64,000 nucleotides of DNA from Loxodes magnus (GCA_946699065.1 CAMPDV010000227.1:248001-312000); one strand, 5' to 3'. Positions 36,540-47,820 are shown, numbered from the stretch's first letter. Notes: generated from the letters alone by a model not told the origin. Made by a program: numbers and translations.

Positions 36540-36820
36540 AAGTTCGAGAGAAGAATTCCCCAGAGATGAACTGACTGTGAAGCAACCTTGTTCTAAATGT
36601 TGAATCCGACTAATCTCTTTATCATGGGTTGGAAATCTACCTGTAATCGCCTGTTGGCGTCCTGTACTTTGGAGATTTTGAACCGCAACCTTGCCCGCAA
36701 TTATAAGAGAGAATTCTTTGGGAATATTTGAGACTGAAGAGAATTATAATTGACTTTTTTAAAGAGATGCGTCCTATTGTAGGGCTACGCTCTCTATAAT
36801 ATCATTTTTTTAATAAAAAA
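36540..36820. other. GC-rich island A, nature unknown
   Basis: About 280 bp of markedly higher GC than its surroundings, just downstream of a retroelement tail. It contains 'CTGTAATCGCCTGTTGGCG' and an imperfect hairpin 'GCGTCCTA-TTG-TAGGGCTACGC' near 36771-36792. Neither strand gives a long protein frame. I could not match it to rRNA, tRNA, snRNA or SRP RNA by eye. It could be a structured RNA or a fragment of foreign or duplicated DNA. Confidence 0.35.
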
Positions 36821-37329
36821 ATAGCAAATTGAAAATATAGCAATAAGAATAAATATCCTTTTCTAAATTTAAGTGTTAAATTATTTTAACTTATTAAATA
36901 AATAAACACAAGTAAATAATGATTTTAATTGATTAAAATATAGATAAACTATTTATTTATTTTTAATATATCTAATATACATTTATAAATCTAAAATATG
37001 TAGTTACATTTAGATAAATTTTATACCATGTTATTTATCAAAATATGTAGAACAATTTTTATTTCCATTAACTAATAAAATGTAGTAAGTACTGTATGCT
37101 AAAATATTAAGTTAAATCAAAAAATGTAATATTTATTTATAATTATGTATTATAAAAATTATTTTGCTTATTATAAATATTATATTTACTAAATTTAATT
37201 ACAGTTATCTTTTTATTTCATCCTAATTATAAGATTGATATTGATAAATCTAAGGTCTCTATTAGTATAAGAGTTTAAAATTTACAAGTTTAATTATAAT
37301 TCCTTATTAGGATTTATAGCATGATATTC

Positions 37330-37790
37330 TAATTTAGTTATATGTTAAAGCAATCCGAAAAATTCAAATAATAGGTATAACAGCTAAAGAAATAAATTGG
37401 AAAAAATTCACACTACTGAAACACCGGCAACAGAAGAGAAATATAGGAAGCAAGTAAAATACGTTATATATCAAGAAAATAAAGAATTCATTTTTGGAAA
37501 GGATATATTAGCATAAATAAGCTTGCAATTATGGTAACTAATTTATAGGACGAAGAAAAAAAACTATAAATGGAAAATGAGGAACTCAAATACTAATTGG
37601 AATAAAAAATTGATTAAATAAGAATCATTACTATGAAAGAGAAATTTAGTCTTTTAAATGTAAAGAAAGAGCAGAAGAAGAACTCAGATTAGCTCTCGAA
37701 AGGATTTAAGAATAGGAAAAACTACTTGAAAAATTCCTGACATTGGAACAAATATCAAATAAAAAAAGTTAAATAATTTTTTAAAAAATG
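37330..37790 (+). pseudogene. coiled-coil protein gene fragment
   Basis: Three frames in succession: 'TPATEEKYRKQVKYVIYQEN' with 'KEFIFGKDILA', then 'KKLQMENEELKYQLEQKID', then 'AEEELRLALERIQEQEKLLE'. The last two form a continuous heptad pattern typical of a long coiled coil. Frameshifts near 37530 and 37670 break it. The composition, with acidic and charged helices and few glutamine stop-type codons, is more like a cellular gene than a retroelement gag. No family is recognised. Confidence 0.4.
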
Positions 37791-37799
37791 TTAGTAGAT

Positions 37800-38240
37800 A
37801 ATTATCTGATCTATTCTATCAGCTTGTCTCCATTTACTTGGTTAAAAATCCTACTAGGCTTATGTAGGCAGTGCAGCATTTCATTATCGCCCCATCTTTT
37901 AATATTCTGCTTGTAGAGATCATAATTATTCTTTTTCCAAAGATTAAAATTTAACTTATATAGTTTTTTTATAGATCTACCACTTTATGTTGGACATATT
38001 CTTAATAAAATTTTATAAATATCTTTTTTTCTCAAAATGCTTTTATTTAGTTACATTATTTCAATAGTGTTGTTTACTGTACACGTAGCATTTTATTCTT
38101 CTTTTGAACTCTTATTCCCATTCCTTTTTTTAACTTGAATTTTGTGACTATTTTAAATTTATTTTTACTGTTTATTTTAAATTGAGGCTTTATTTTCAAT
38201 TTAAATAAGATTTTATTGGTTCTTGAAAAAAAGAAAATGG
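37800..38240 (-). pseudogene. family C remnant, best preserved C-terminal domain
   Basis: Minus strand, one frame without TGA: 'LNFNLWKKNNYDLYKQNIK' then 'RWGDNEMLHCLHKPSRIF' and 'NQVNGDKLIEQIRQLSTN'. The first block matches 25.6 kb and the last matches 14.6 kb. The nucleotide match to 25.52-25.67 kb is direct and about 170 bp long. Upstream frames ('GMGIRVQKKNKMLRV') are lysine-rich. A nucleic-acid-binding role would fit the composition, but nothing diagnostic is visible. Confidence 0.45.
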
Positions 38241-40030
38241 CGTTACCTGAATTAATTTAAGATTAGAAATAAAATATCATTAACAAATTTTGAATATCTG
38301 CCTAAATTTTTAATTACTATAAGTAATTATTTTTTCTAATAAGCATTAGTTCTAAAAGAAGCTTAAAATATTTATGATTAAATTTTAGCTAATTAATTAG
38401 CTTTTTGTTTGCATGCATTTAGCTATTCCTATTTATTTTATAAGTAGGATATTAATTGCTATATTTCTAAATCATAATTCAGATTAATTATAGATGGTTC
38501 TGAAGCATTTTCTTTCTCATTTTATAAAATGTTTACATTTCGATTATTTTAGCTATTATAAATTATTTAATTTGTAATAAACATCCATAATAGGAGGATT
38601 ATAAAAATAAAATGAAACATTAGTTTTAAAGTATACAATAATTTTCTTATTTGATTAATACTGAACTTAGTAGAAAAAATCTATAGATTTGATAAAAATA
38701 GATAGTTAAGTAGCATTAATGTATATAAGAGGATTATAATTAAGTAAATACCTAATAAAATTTAGCTAGTAAAGTAAATATTTATTGATTTATATGAAAG
38801 CTTTAGTGATATTCAATTGTATATTATGCTATTACGCTATTTAATTACTTAATTTAAACCATTTTATTTTTTAATCTGTTTTATTTAAGGTAGGAAAAGT
38901 AAAAATATTGAAATATTATTAATTATCTTACTTTTGTAAGTTAATATTCTTTATAATAGTAAATAAGGTTTAAAATTTAAAGAGACTAAAAATTTAAATT
39001 TTACTGTCATAGAATATTTAAGAAGTAATGTCACAAAATCTTTAAAAGTTCAAATTTATAAACATTTATATAAATTTAGATTTATTTAAAGAAAAACACT
39101 AAGCTGAAGTAAATATTTAGATATATTTATGAACTACACCCAAATCTAAATTATTTTTAATATTGAACTGGCTTAGTCAAATATCTTATTTCATTAAATG
39201 AGAATAAATTATTTAAACTGTTAAATAATTTAGGTATTTTAGATAAGTATATAAAATATTATATACCTATTTTAAATTAATTAAATCAAAATTAGTTATA
39301 TTTTATTTTATATTTTAGACACTAATTTATATTCTACATTTAAAATGATTAAATATTTAGAAAATCTCTAAATTATAGGAATTTTAATTTGTAAAATAAT
39401 AATTAAAAATTATAAAGAGATAGTTAATGGAGATTAGGTTACGTATGCTAAAAATAAAAAATTTATATTTTTTTAATTTATTTAAAAATTGGAGAACTTT
39501 AAAATAATCATTAAAGGAAATAAAATTGTAAAGCAAAATGAATAATAGAAAAAATTATTTAAATCTTTAATTTAAATAAGTGAAAACCCTTAATTTAAAT
39601 TTATAAAAATAAGACTTAAAATTTATTTATAACTGATGATTAGATATTCTTATAAATAAGTAATTATAATATTAAAATTCAAGTAAAATAGAATTGAATT
39701 AAATTCTATACAAAGATATTGAAATTAAAAAATTTATTCAATATTTTTTATATTTGCAGCTTTATAAAAAATTAGTTATAATAATAGTCTAGAGACTAAT
39801 TGATTTAATTATTAAACTTAAGCTTTATAACCATTATTGCTTTTAATATCTATTTACTAAAACCATTTATAGATTACTCTATTAATTTGAAAAAGTTTAA
39901 AATAATATAAATTAAAGACTATTGTATATTGGAGAAATATTTTAGACAAAAAGCTAATTTTTAGTAAAATAAATAAAAATTTAATAATTAAAAATTATGC
40001 GATTGTAACAAGATTTACTTTCTATTTGTA
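38240..40030. other. very AT-rich stretch without recognisable genes
   Basis: Mostly mononucleotide-like A/T DNA. No credible frame, RNA or element end was found. Confidence 0.4.
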
Positions 40031-40880
40031 ATATAAATTGATAATATAATAATTATTATAATATACTTAAAAATTTAAGTTTTAGCTTTTTTTGGGCTTT
40101 CAACCAGATACCTGCTAGAATTTTTTTAAGTGGAAAGCCTTTTTTATATGAGTTAGGTTACTGCTAATAATTTTCTTCATTTCTTAATTAAATTTTCTAT
40201 TTAAAAACTATATTTTCAGTTATTCAGAGTTCGCTATTAATCTATCATGTTCTTAATTATTCTTTTAACAAAAAAAGTTATTTTCAAGAACAACATTGCC
40301 GTAAAACATGATTAATTAAATAGCAGTATCAGCAGTTTTTGGCATATTTTCTGGATTTGTATCATAAAACACTTTCATTCCAATTTGTCTGTTCTCTTTT
40401 GTAAATTAGATTCATTTTTTCCTTCTGGTTTCTACTTAATCGATTAATTTAATTAAGTCTCTTTTTATAATCACGTCTTTTTAATTGAAAAACTATCGGT
40501 TGTGATTGCTCATAAAGATACTATTCTGTAACTAAGTTATTTTAGATTAGCTGATGAAGTAGTATTAATAACTCATTATTTTAGTCGTCAATATGTTCAC
40601 TAATTCTCTGATATTTAACTCTTAATTGGGATTATTTCTTCATATTTTTAGATTAGTTTTTACATTCAGTCTAGTTCATTTTATATTTTTTTTGGTCAAT
40701 TTCATTTTAAGATTTCTCTATCTCTTAGGTTCCTATACCTTCTAATGAAGAACTTGATTCCTCATATTTCTATTGCTTTTTCTCCATTTCTTTAATCGTT
40801 TTTCTTCTTTAGTTTCTAATTAAATTCTTCGAGGGACGAACAGATTATCTATTTTTTCATAATATGCTAGTATTTAAATT
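40030..40880 (-). mobile_element. ORF1-only retroelement, locus 40 kb
   Basis: From about 40868 on the minus strand a single frame runs for nearly 200 codons interrupted only by TGAs: 'NLIRNQRRKTIKEMEKK', 'KYEESSSSLEGIGTQEIEKS', a long coiled coil ('DDQNNELLILLHQLIQNN'), then 'TNWNESVL-[TGA]-YKSRKYAKNC-[TGA]-YCYLINHVLRQCCS'. The last part is a full C-x2-C-x4-H-x4-C knuckle with TGA 40331-40329 after its first cysteine. The 3' end 'GGTTGAAAGCCC' and 'TTTAAGTATATTATAATAAT' matches the 47.8 kb element. No frameshift is needed up to the knuckle. Confidence 0.7.
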
Positions 40881-41729
40881 TAAATACTATTTTATTAAAA
40901 ATAATTAAAAAAAATAGGATTTCTTTAAAATAAAAATGTATCAAAATTGCACAATTTTTAAAAGAAAGAATGAACTATAAGAATCCTTATTAAAAATAAT
41001 ATAAACTTAATATAAAAGAAATAAATAATTAAATATTATATAAATTTAACTATAGTAATAGAAATTAAAATTTTTAGTTATATAATCTAATTTTTTAACT
41101 CTGCTTTTGAACAAGTTATTTTTATAGATTTGAAGGAATTATATAAAATTATGATTGATTCTTATGCAATCAGAATTCGATTAGATAAAAATGGATAAAA
41201 TAAAAGAAAGTGGTAATACTAAGCAAACTGATTATGCTAAGTATAATATTTATTTTTCAGAAATTGTTTTAAAATAAGTTTCTTGAATATTTTAAGTATC
41301 TTAATTTAGATTTGAAACTCTTTACAATATGATTATATTAAAAATTTAGAAAGATTTCTCAAACATAAGAAATAGGAAGAAGGTTAATAGAACACAAAAC
41401 AAATTAAAATAAATTAATATTATAGTAGTAATTAATTTTAAACGAAAGGGATTTTAGCCTATAAATATTTAATAAACTAAAGATTTTCACTTCAAAATAA
41501 TAGACTATAAAGCAAATTAGAGACTAATAAAAAATGTACATTTGATCTCGTGATTACTAATGAATAATATAGATTATTTTAAATTAATATTAAATATTTA
41601 AAGTATATTTAATATCAAACAATTACAAAATCTTATTATTTTTCCATCATTCTATCCTTGAAACTTTTGCTTTTTTACATTATTTAAATTAACAAAATTT
41701 ATTTTATAAATTTTCAACTTTAGTCAAAA

Positions 41730-43060
41730 TTGTCATAATAACTAAAATAATTAAAATAGAAATATTAAAAATAGACACTACAGAATATAGTCTAAAAATT
41801 AAAAGTTTATTTTCCATATATAGATAAAACTATTAGTAAGATATAAGCTAGATTAGCTAATATATCAATCAAAATACTAAAATATTTTTAATTTTACTTT
41901 TTCTTATTTCTAATAGTAAATATAATAAATATATAAAAAGCTATATTATAATAAAGAATTATTTAAAGAAATAATCAATAATAAGGATATAGAAGCATTA
42001 ACAAAACATATCCTAAATTAATATAAGAATAAAAAAACAGATATATATGTTTAAAAATATTATTATAAAAGATACTTAAATAATATATAAATTCATTAAA
42101 AAAATAAACCATTTTTAATTATTTTTTAAACATTTAATGAACGTATAGTCTATAGGTAGAAGCTCTAATTTCAAGATTTAATTAACCTTAAAAGAGTAAA
42201 GCACTGGGTACATTTAATAAATTACTATTAAAAAAAGGGATGGTTTATTATTAAATCCTAAGGAATTCTTTAGTTTAGGAGAATACAGATACAAGATTTG
42301 GTACCTGTCAAGTCTTATCTTAAATCTTGTAGCTTAATTCAAATTTTACTTAAACTCTTCGAATTATCACCTTAAAATTAATTTTGTACGATTTATTTAT
42401 CCCAGACTTTTCGATCCTCGCAATCATTTTACTCAAACACATTTCACACTATTAACTTCATCATATTGCTGAACTAAGTTAGCTAAGTTCTTTTTTACTA
42501 GACTAACTATGTTACTATGTTTTTTAATCTTTCTTTAGAAAGCATAAATTAACTTAGAAAATCTTATAAAGTTTTTTCTATAAGATAATGAAATGACGAT
42601 AATAAGAGCCTAATGATTTTATATGATGATTATAATTACAATATAATGTGGTAATAATTTGAATTTACTTAACAATAAATCTAAACTTAATAGATGATAA
42701 ATAATTAGAAAATAAATTATAAATACTATCAGAATACTTTAAAATAATTGTACTTAGATATTAATAATTTATAGTTAATACTCATAATTTTATTGCTTTT
42801 AATTGATAGAATTATTTTAGCTTTTTGAATCTACTTATTAGATAATCTAAAATTATAGTTAATGTAGAAAATGTTTAACTTTTTAGAAAATGATATACTT
42901 TTATACATCAAAATAAATATAATTGATTTAAAGAAGAAAATATACAAGATTAGTACTATAAATATCAAGAATTTCTTAATATTTATTATTTCTTTATTAT
43001 ACGTAAAATTAAATTAAAACACTTATTATTTAAAATTACTTACTAAATCATAAAGCTACA
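41730..43060. repeat. repeat R2, copy 4 (direct partner 11600-12790)
   Basis: Collinear with the first copy for about 1.2 kb, including 'CTAATTTCAAGATTTAATTA' and 'CACTGGGT', and ending in 'TTTCTTTATTATAC'. Internal deletions differ between copies. Confidence 0.65.
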
Positions 43061-43329
43061 GTTATATTAACTAAAAACTACCTAAACTAAAATTTAGAAC
43101 TTCTGTTAAGAACATCAAATAGTATTCTAATTAATATCTTCTAAACATCATTAAATTATATGTAATACCTGCTTAATAACTAATCACAATCATGAGTTTT
43201 AGCTAATTTAGAAAAAAATAACAACCTTACAGAAGGAAAATAGATCAAGATTCAATAATTATGTTTCTTCCATAAGTATATTTCCCATGTTTTTCCTACA
43301 ATTAATTACTTACTTTTTCTGTTTTATCT

Positions 43330-44440
43330 ACCAAATGTCTGCTAAATTGATCAAATTTGCTAGCAAAGTTACTGATATCCTCATTATTTTCTTCTTCCTT
43401 TCTGTTGCTCCTTTGTTCAAGATCCTAGGTATTAAAAAGTAATGAGGCTTTGAATGTACTATCACAATCTCAAAGCTAATTATCTGACACATTTTCAAAG
43501 CTTTCAATACTCTTTTTTCTCTTATAACTCTTCTTAATTAACCAAAGTACTTTACTTAAGACAGAGAAAGCTTTTCTAGATTAGCTGAAGGAACTGTAAG
43601 AATCTTGATAGGTAGGGATTATTCTAAAGGACTAAGGGTATCTAAAGTCTCAAAGATTATTGGAGAGTTACTAATGCTCATTTAGAACGTGAATTTAATA
43701 TCAAAGAGAGTGATACTAGAGTTATCGTAACCCTTGAGTATCGAAATACATACTGACTAGTAATTAGAAATAGTTAATCAACGTTAAAAGGAATTTAGGA
43801 GGTGATTCAGCTATAAGTTTCTGATGGGATTTAAAAACTAGAAATTAGAGTCCAGTAAGTAGAATATCTAACTACTGATTCTTAGAACCTAAAAGTTATA
43901 AAATAAAGATACAAATATTAGAGGTTCAAATTTAATACTTTGGAACTGTAATTTTTGACCTAGAGAAAAAGAGAAATTTCTATCATAGAGGATAAGTGGA
44001 TTGTATCTTTATTAGTTACTTAATTCTTTATACTATTTATTATAAACTTAGGATATTTAATATTTCAAATCATTTTATGTCTTACTATTACTTAAATAAA
44101 ACTATACCATTACTATTCATAAGAGAAGCTACTTTATATGCTAATTACCTTATTTAAGAAAGCTCTATGAAGAAGGATGAGAATATTTGCGGATGAGAAT
44201 AAGCCTATTAATTACAAGTGGAGAGAGGAATACGAAATTGTCTATGTAACGGAAGAAAAGTGTTTTAAAGTCATTAGATAACTAGATGGTACTATCTAAT
44301 AATTCTAGATCAGAGGAGTAATACATATAGATAGAAAACTTAGTAGCAGACTCAGATGAAACCATATTGGAGGTCATAAACAGTTAGTTATTTATATTGG
44401 AGTTAAGCAAATAAAACAATTTTATCTTTAAATTATTTTC
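43330..44440 (+). pseudogene. decayed multi-frame coding region, unidentified
   Basis: Plus strand carries a chain of protein-like blocks in changing frames: 'FSRLAEGTVRILIGRDYSKG' then 'LRVSKVSKIIGELLMLIQN' (43560-43800), a 180-codon stretch with one TGA including 'DYWRVTNAHLEREFNIKES', and finally ATG 44177 'MRIFADENKPINYKWREEYE' then 'EKCFKVIRQLDGTIQQF' to a TGA near 44353. After that TGA the same frame continues 'NHIGGHKQLVIYIGVKQI'. I recognise no domain. It faces the retroelement at 44.45 kb tail to tail. Confidence 0.35.
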
Positions 44441-44449
44441 TAATATATC

Positions 44450-45310
44450 ATTGAACAATAACATAACATAACATAATTTATTAAAGTGACTTCACCTTTA
44501 TTTGGTTTGCCACTAATTAGTTTATAAGTTTTAAGATGTAAATGAATCGTTCATGTCTTCTTCAGAGCTTGCTTCTTCTATTGCATATCGTGTTGTACAG
44601 ATTTAACTTTTCTTGATCTTAGGAATTTTTCTTCAATCTCAATTAGGTCCCAACATCTTCCTCGTCCTTCTTTTTTGAGCATTTACTATATCCAATAGTA
44701 ATTAATCTCCACTGTATAATTTTTTCTTGTAAACTCTTCCTTCTGGAGAGCAGTATAATTTTGTCATACTATTTCCTATCTATCAATTATTAGATTCTTG
44801 CTTCTTCTGAAAATACCAGCATCTTCTAAAGATGTGTCCTACTTTTTAGCAATAAAAACATCTTGTTTTACAATATTTCGAGTTATGTCCTATTTTTAAG
44901 CATTCTTAGCATTTTTGGAATTTTTGGAATTTTAAAAAATTGACAATTTTTTTCGATCCGAAAAAGAATTTAAATTTGCTCTTCTATTACCATAGGATCA
45001 TTATTAAGATTACAATTGTATGTTTTATTAATTTCTACTATTTTTTGCTCCGTTTTTCCAGTTTTTTATTACCTTGCAACATCAAGGCTTTAGTGCTTAT
45101 TTCCGTTTTTAGCATTAATTTTCGTTTTATAATTATTGCACAGTAAAAGTTAGAGAATCTAATCGTTAAATCAAGTCTAGAAGTGATTGTTGCATTTTTT
45201 GTTTTTCTCTTCTAGGGAGTATATTTCGATTAGAGAGTTTCAATTTTTCGATTTTCTGCTAGTTTTTAGTCGATTATTTCTTAGGAGTCATTTTATTTTT
45301 CATATATATA
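44450..45310 (-). mobile_element. ORF1-only retroelement with two intact zinc knuckles, locus 45 kb
   Basis: Minus strand from ATG near 45296: 'MTPKKQSTKNQQKIEKLKL', then a coiled coil. After a shift comes the family motif 'NNDPMVIEEQI'. In another frame follow two consecutive CCHC knuckles, 'KCQECLKIGHNSKYC' and 'RCFYCQKVGHIFRRCW', both complete. Then comes 'MTKLYCSPEGRVYKKKLY', the clearest form of the C-terminal block. It ends with 'GGCAAACCAAATAAAGGTGA' and a TTATG pentamer run (44461-44475). Two frameshifts and a TGA (in 'ESNN-[TGA]-QIGNS') indicate decay, but the nucleic-acid-binding domain is intact. Confidence 0.7.
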
Positions 45311-45558
45311 GTAAGTAGTATATTATTTGACTTTGAATAAGCATTTAAATGTGTTCTAATAGTTATACTTGATTTAGCTATTCTGCTTTACCTATTTTAT
45401 AATTGTTTTTTGAAGCCATTTGAAGAGCAATCTTTCCTCAGTGGTTTAAAGAATTGGTTCAATCTATTAATTGCTGCTCTTATCTAATCGTAGTTATTTA
45501 CTGTTAATCTTAAACTAACCTAACACATTTTATATTTTCTCCTTAGATTTAAATATGA

Positions 45559-45945
45559 TAAAACCAAGAATTGATCATACAGGATATAAATGCTACTAAT
45601 AAATTAACTATTTAAACACGGAAGCAAAAATTTAGTTTTAAAGATGATAATTTGTTAGATCTATTTAGTACAAGGTGTCAAATCAATCGAAAGATAAGAT
45701 CTTTGACAACATTATTCTTAAAATTTTAACAATCACAAACAAATTACTTTATCTGCTTATCATTAGTACTTTTTCAACTTCTGCTATATTAACCATTTCT
45801 ACCTTAAATTAAACGTTTTAGCGACAAATCATCCAAATAAGCAATTCATTACATTTCATATACAAGTTAACTATTCTATTTCAAAATCATGAATCACTTC
45901 AGCTTTTTTCCTTAATCATTATGTGAGCCATTTATTTAATTCTGA
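45559..45945 (+). CDS. open frame, hypothetical
   Basis: 128 codons between TGAs in the ciliate code, including 'QELIIQDINATNKL' and 'KDDNLLDLFSTRCQINRKI'. The second half turns hydrophobic. There is no start codon at the open end and no homologue in the window, so it may be a fragment or chance. Confidence 0.2.
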
Positions 45946-46014
45946 TGGGATTTCGGTCAAAACTAACCTTAAATCATGTATACTATATTTTTAAAGAACT
46001 CTAGAACAAAATTG

Positions 46015-46295
46015 GAGGACTTGCTCTCCAGTGGGCTCTCGCTAACACTTTTACGTTGTGATAATTCCAACCACCGAGACGAAGTCCGGTGTTGTTATTT
46101 CTTTTCACTATCTCTCTTAGTAAGGATTAGATAATTTGTGCGCCTACTGCCTTCTTTAATGTTGAGATGTGGTAGCCATCTCTCAGATTTTCTCTCCAGA
46201 ATCGAACCCTAATTCTCCGTTATCCGTCACTGCCATGATTGTCCAATACACTACAATCGAAAGCTGATAGGGAATAAACTTGAATGACCTGCCAT
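46015..46295 (-). rRNA. small-subunit (18S) rRNA gene fragment, diverged
   Basis: On the minus strand the sequence follows the 5' domain of eukaryotic SSU rRNA in order: 'CATTCAAGTTTATTCCC', 'CTATCAGCTTTCGATTGTAG', 'TGTATTGGACAATCATGGCA', 'GGATAACGGAGAATTAGGGT', 'TCGATTCTGGAGAG', 'GGCTACCACATCT', 'AAGGCAGTAGGCGC', 'AAGAAATAACAACACCGG', and finally 'TGGAGAGCAAGTC'. This corresponds to roughly positions 250-540 of the molecule. Many substitutions occur at universally conserved positions (e.g. GGCAGCAGGCGCG has become GGCAGTAGGCGCA), so it is a pseudogene fragment. The B-box-like 'GGTTCGATTC' inside it is part of the rRNA and not a tRNA. Confidence 0.85.
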
Positions 46296-46990
46296 ACTCC
46301 CCAGTATGATTTTCATGTATTATAATTCCCACACAGACGATATCTAATAAACATCTTGCATGTTTTAGCTCTTTAAATTAATTATCCTTTTTATAATTAT
46401 CTATAGTGTGATGTTCTACCCAATTATTACTACTATTTCAACCAATCAAATATAATAACACTAATCCCTTTTAAATAATTACCATTATTATTTTCAATCA
46501 CTTCTATATATTCAAAACACTATTATTCAGTTATTAATCATTTTACATTCACTTATTATTTTAACATTCGATTTATCACTATTGTACACATATCAAATCT
46601 ATGCTTTCTGGAGTTCTTAACTTAATCTGCTGAAGAATTCCAGATTAACTCTAGCTTTCCCTGCTGAGAAGAGATTTCCTCTAGAAGTTAAATTTCAAAA
46701 CTATAAATGTTGATTTGTTAGTTATTTCTGCTTCTTTCCTTACAGAATTGCTATTTATTACTATACTCTTCTATAATCCAAATCACTTCAAACTACATAC
46801 TTATTCCCAATTTTAGGTTCCAACAACATTTCCTCAATAATTAATCCTTAAACCTTAAGTGACTTAACTGCTTTTAATCAAAGTAATACCTACCTCATTC
46901 TTATGATACCTTACTAAATTGTAGCGGCTAAGCCATTTTAAAAATATTAACCGCAAATACTTAATCACAAGGTATAGATATTCTATTATA
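46296..46990. other. C/T-skewed stretch without recognisable genes
   Basis: The plus strand has far more C than G, a skew also seen at 50.9-51.95 kb. No coherent protein was found on either strand. Confidence 0.3.
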
Positions 46991-47003
46991 ACATCTAGAC
47001 ACA
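46991..47003. repeat. target site duplication, left (ACATCTAGACACA)
   Basis: Identical to 47821-47833 and immediately followed by the conserved 5' end of the retroelement. Confidence 0.8.
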
Positions 47004-47820
47004 CTTCGACTCTCAAAAAATTAACTTAGAAACCTAAAGAGAAAAGCGGCAAAAGAAATTTAGAAAAAATAATAACAATAGGAGGAGTCAAGCTCTTCTT
47101 CAGAAGGTAAAGTTATGGTAGGATAAATAGAGATAAGTTAACCTAAAAACGAAACTAATCAAAAACTTTAAATTTAATTAGACCAAATGTAAAAAGTAAT
47201 CTCAAATTATGAAGAAACAACTTACAACTTAGGCGAAAAAATACGGGAACTAATGAGTAATATAGAAGATTAGAACAACGAATTACTAATACTTAGAAGA
47301 TAACTTATTTGTAGCAAATTAATAACGGAAGAATAACTCTGAACTTAATCATAATAAAATTTTAAATATGACACAAAAATGGAAATAGAAAAAATACCAA
47401 TAGAATTAAAAACAGAATTGAATCCAGAAAAAGAAATGATTGATACAAGTTTCATTAAAAGATTAGAAAATATAGAAAATAAATTATCATAAAAAAGAAC
47501 GAAATAAAGACAATAATACAAACTTTGTTGATGTTGCAAATCAAATCAACATATTTTAAAAAACTGTTGATAGTGAAAGAAAATAAACGAATAAGAGCAG
47601 AAAAGAACATGGAGACAACTCAATAAACTATGAATAACTCCAACAGGGATCTACAAATAAAAGCTTTTTGCAAGACCACTTGAACGGTTACAGTGGTAAC
47701 CTTCCACTTAATAAAAAGGTCGTGGATCACGCCCACGTTAAAAAAGCTGTCCGCAGGAACTGGTTGCAATTCCAGAGAATGCAAAACTCTACTAACTTTA
47801 AGTATATTATTATTATTATT
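47004..47820 (+). mobile_element. complete ORF1-only retroelement with target duplication, locus 47 kb
   Basis: 817 bp between perfect 13-bp repeats, with a 3' tail 'TATATTATTATTATTATT' as in non-LTR elements. The 5' end is 'CTTCGACTCTCAAAAAATTA'. Coding (plus): 'RNLKRKAAKEIQKK', 'QEESSSSEGKVMVGQIEI', a coiled coil ('YEETTYNLGEKIRELMSN') to a TGA at 47340-47342. The same frame continues with 'KYDTKMEIEKIPIELKTEL' and the knuckle 'KLC-[TGA]-CCKSNQHILKNC-[TGA]' (TGAs 47529-47531 and 47568-47570). A GC-rich 3' region (47690-47790) with complementary segments follows. There is no room for ORF2, so the unit must be moved by another element's enzyme. Confidence 0.8.

Noticed and set aside
46195..46225. 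tRNA-like B box (GGTTCGATTC) on the minus strand
   Set aside because: Neighbouring sequence matches SSU rRNA on both sides, where this motif occurs naturally, and no A box or clover-leaf is present.
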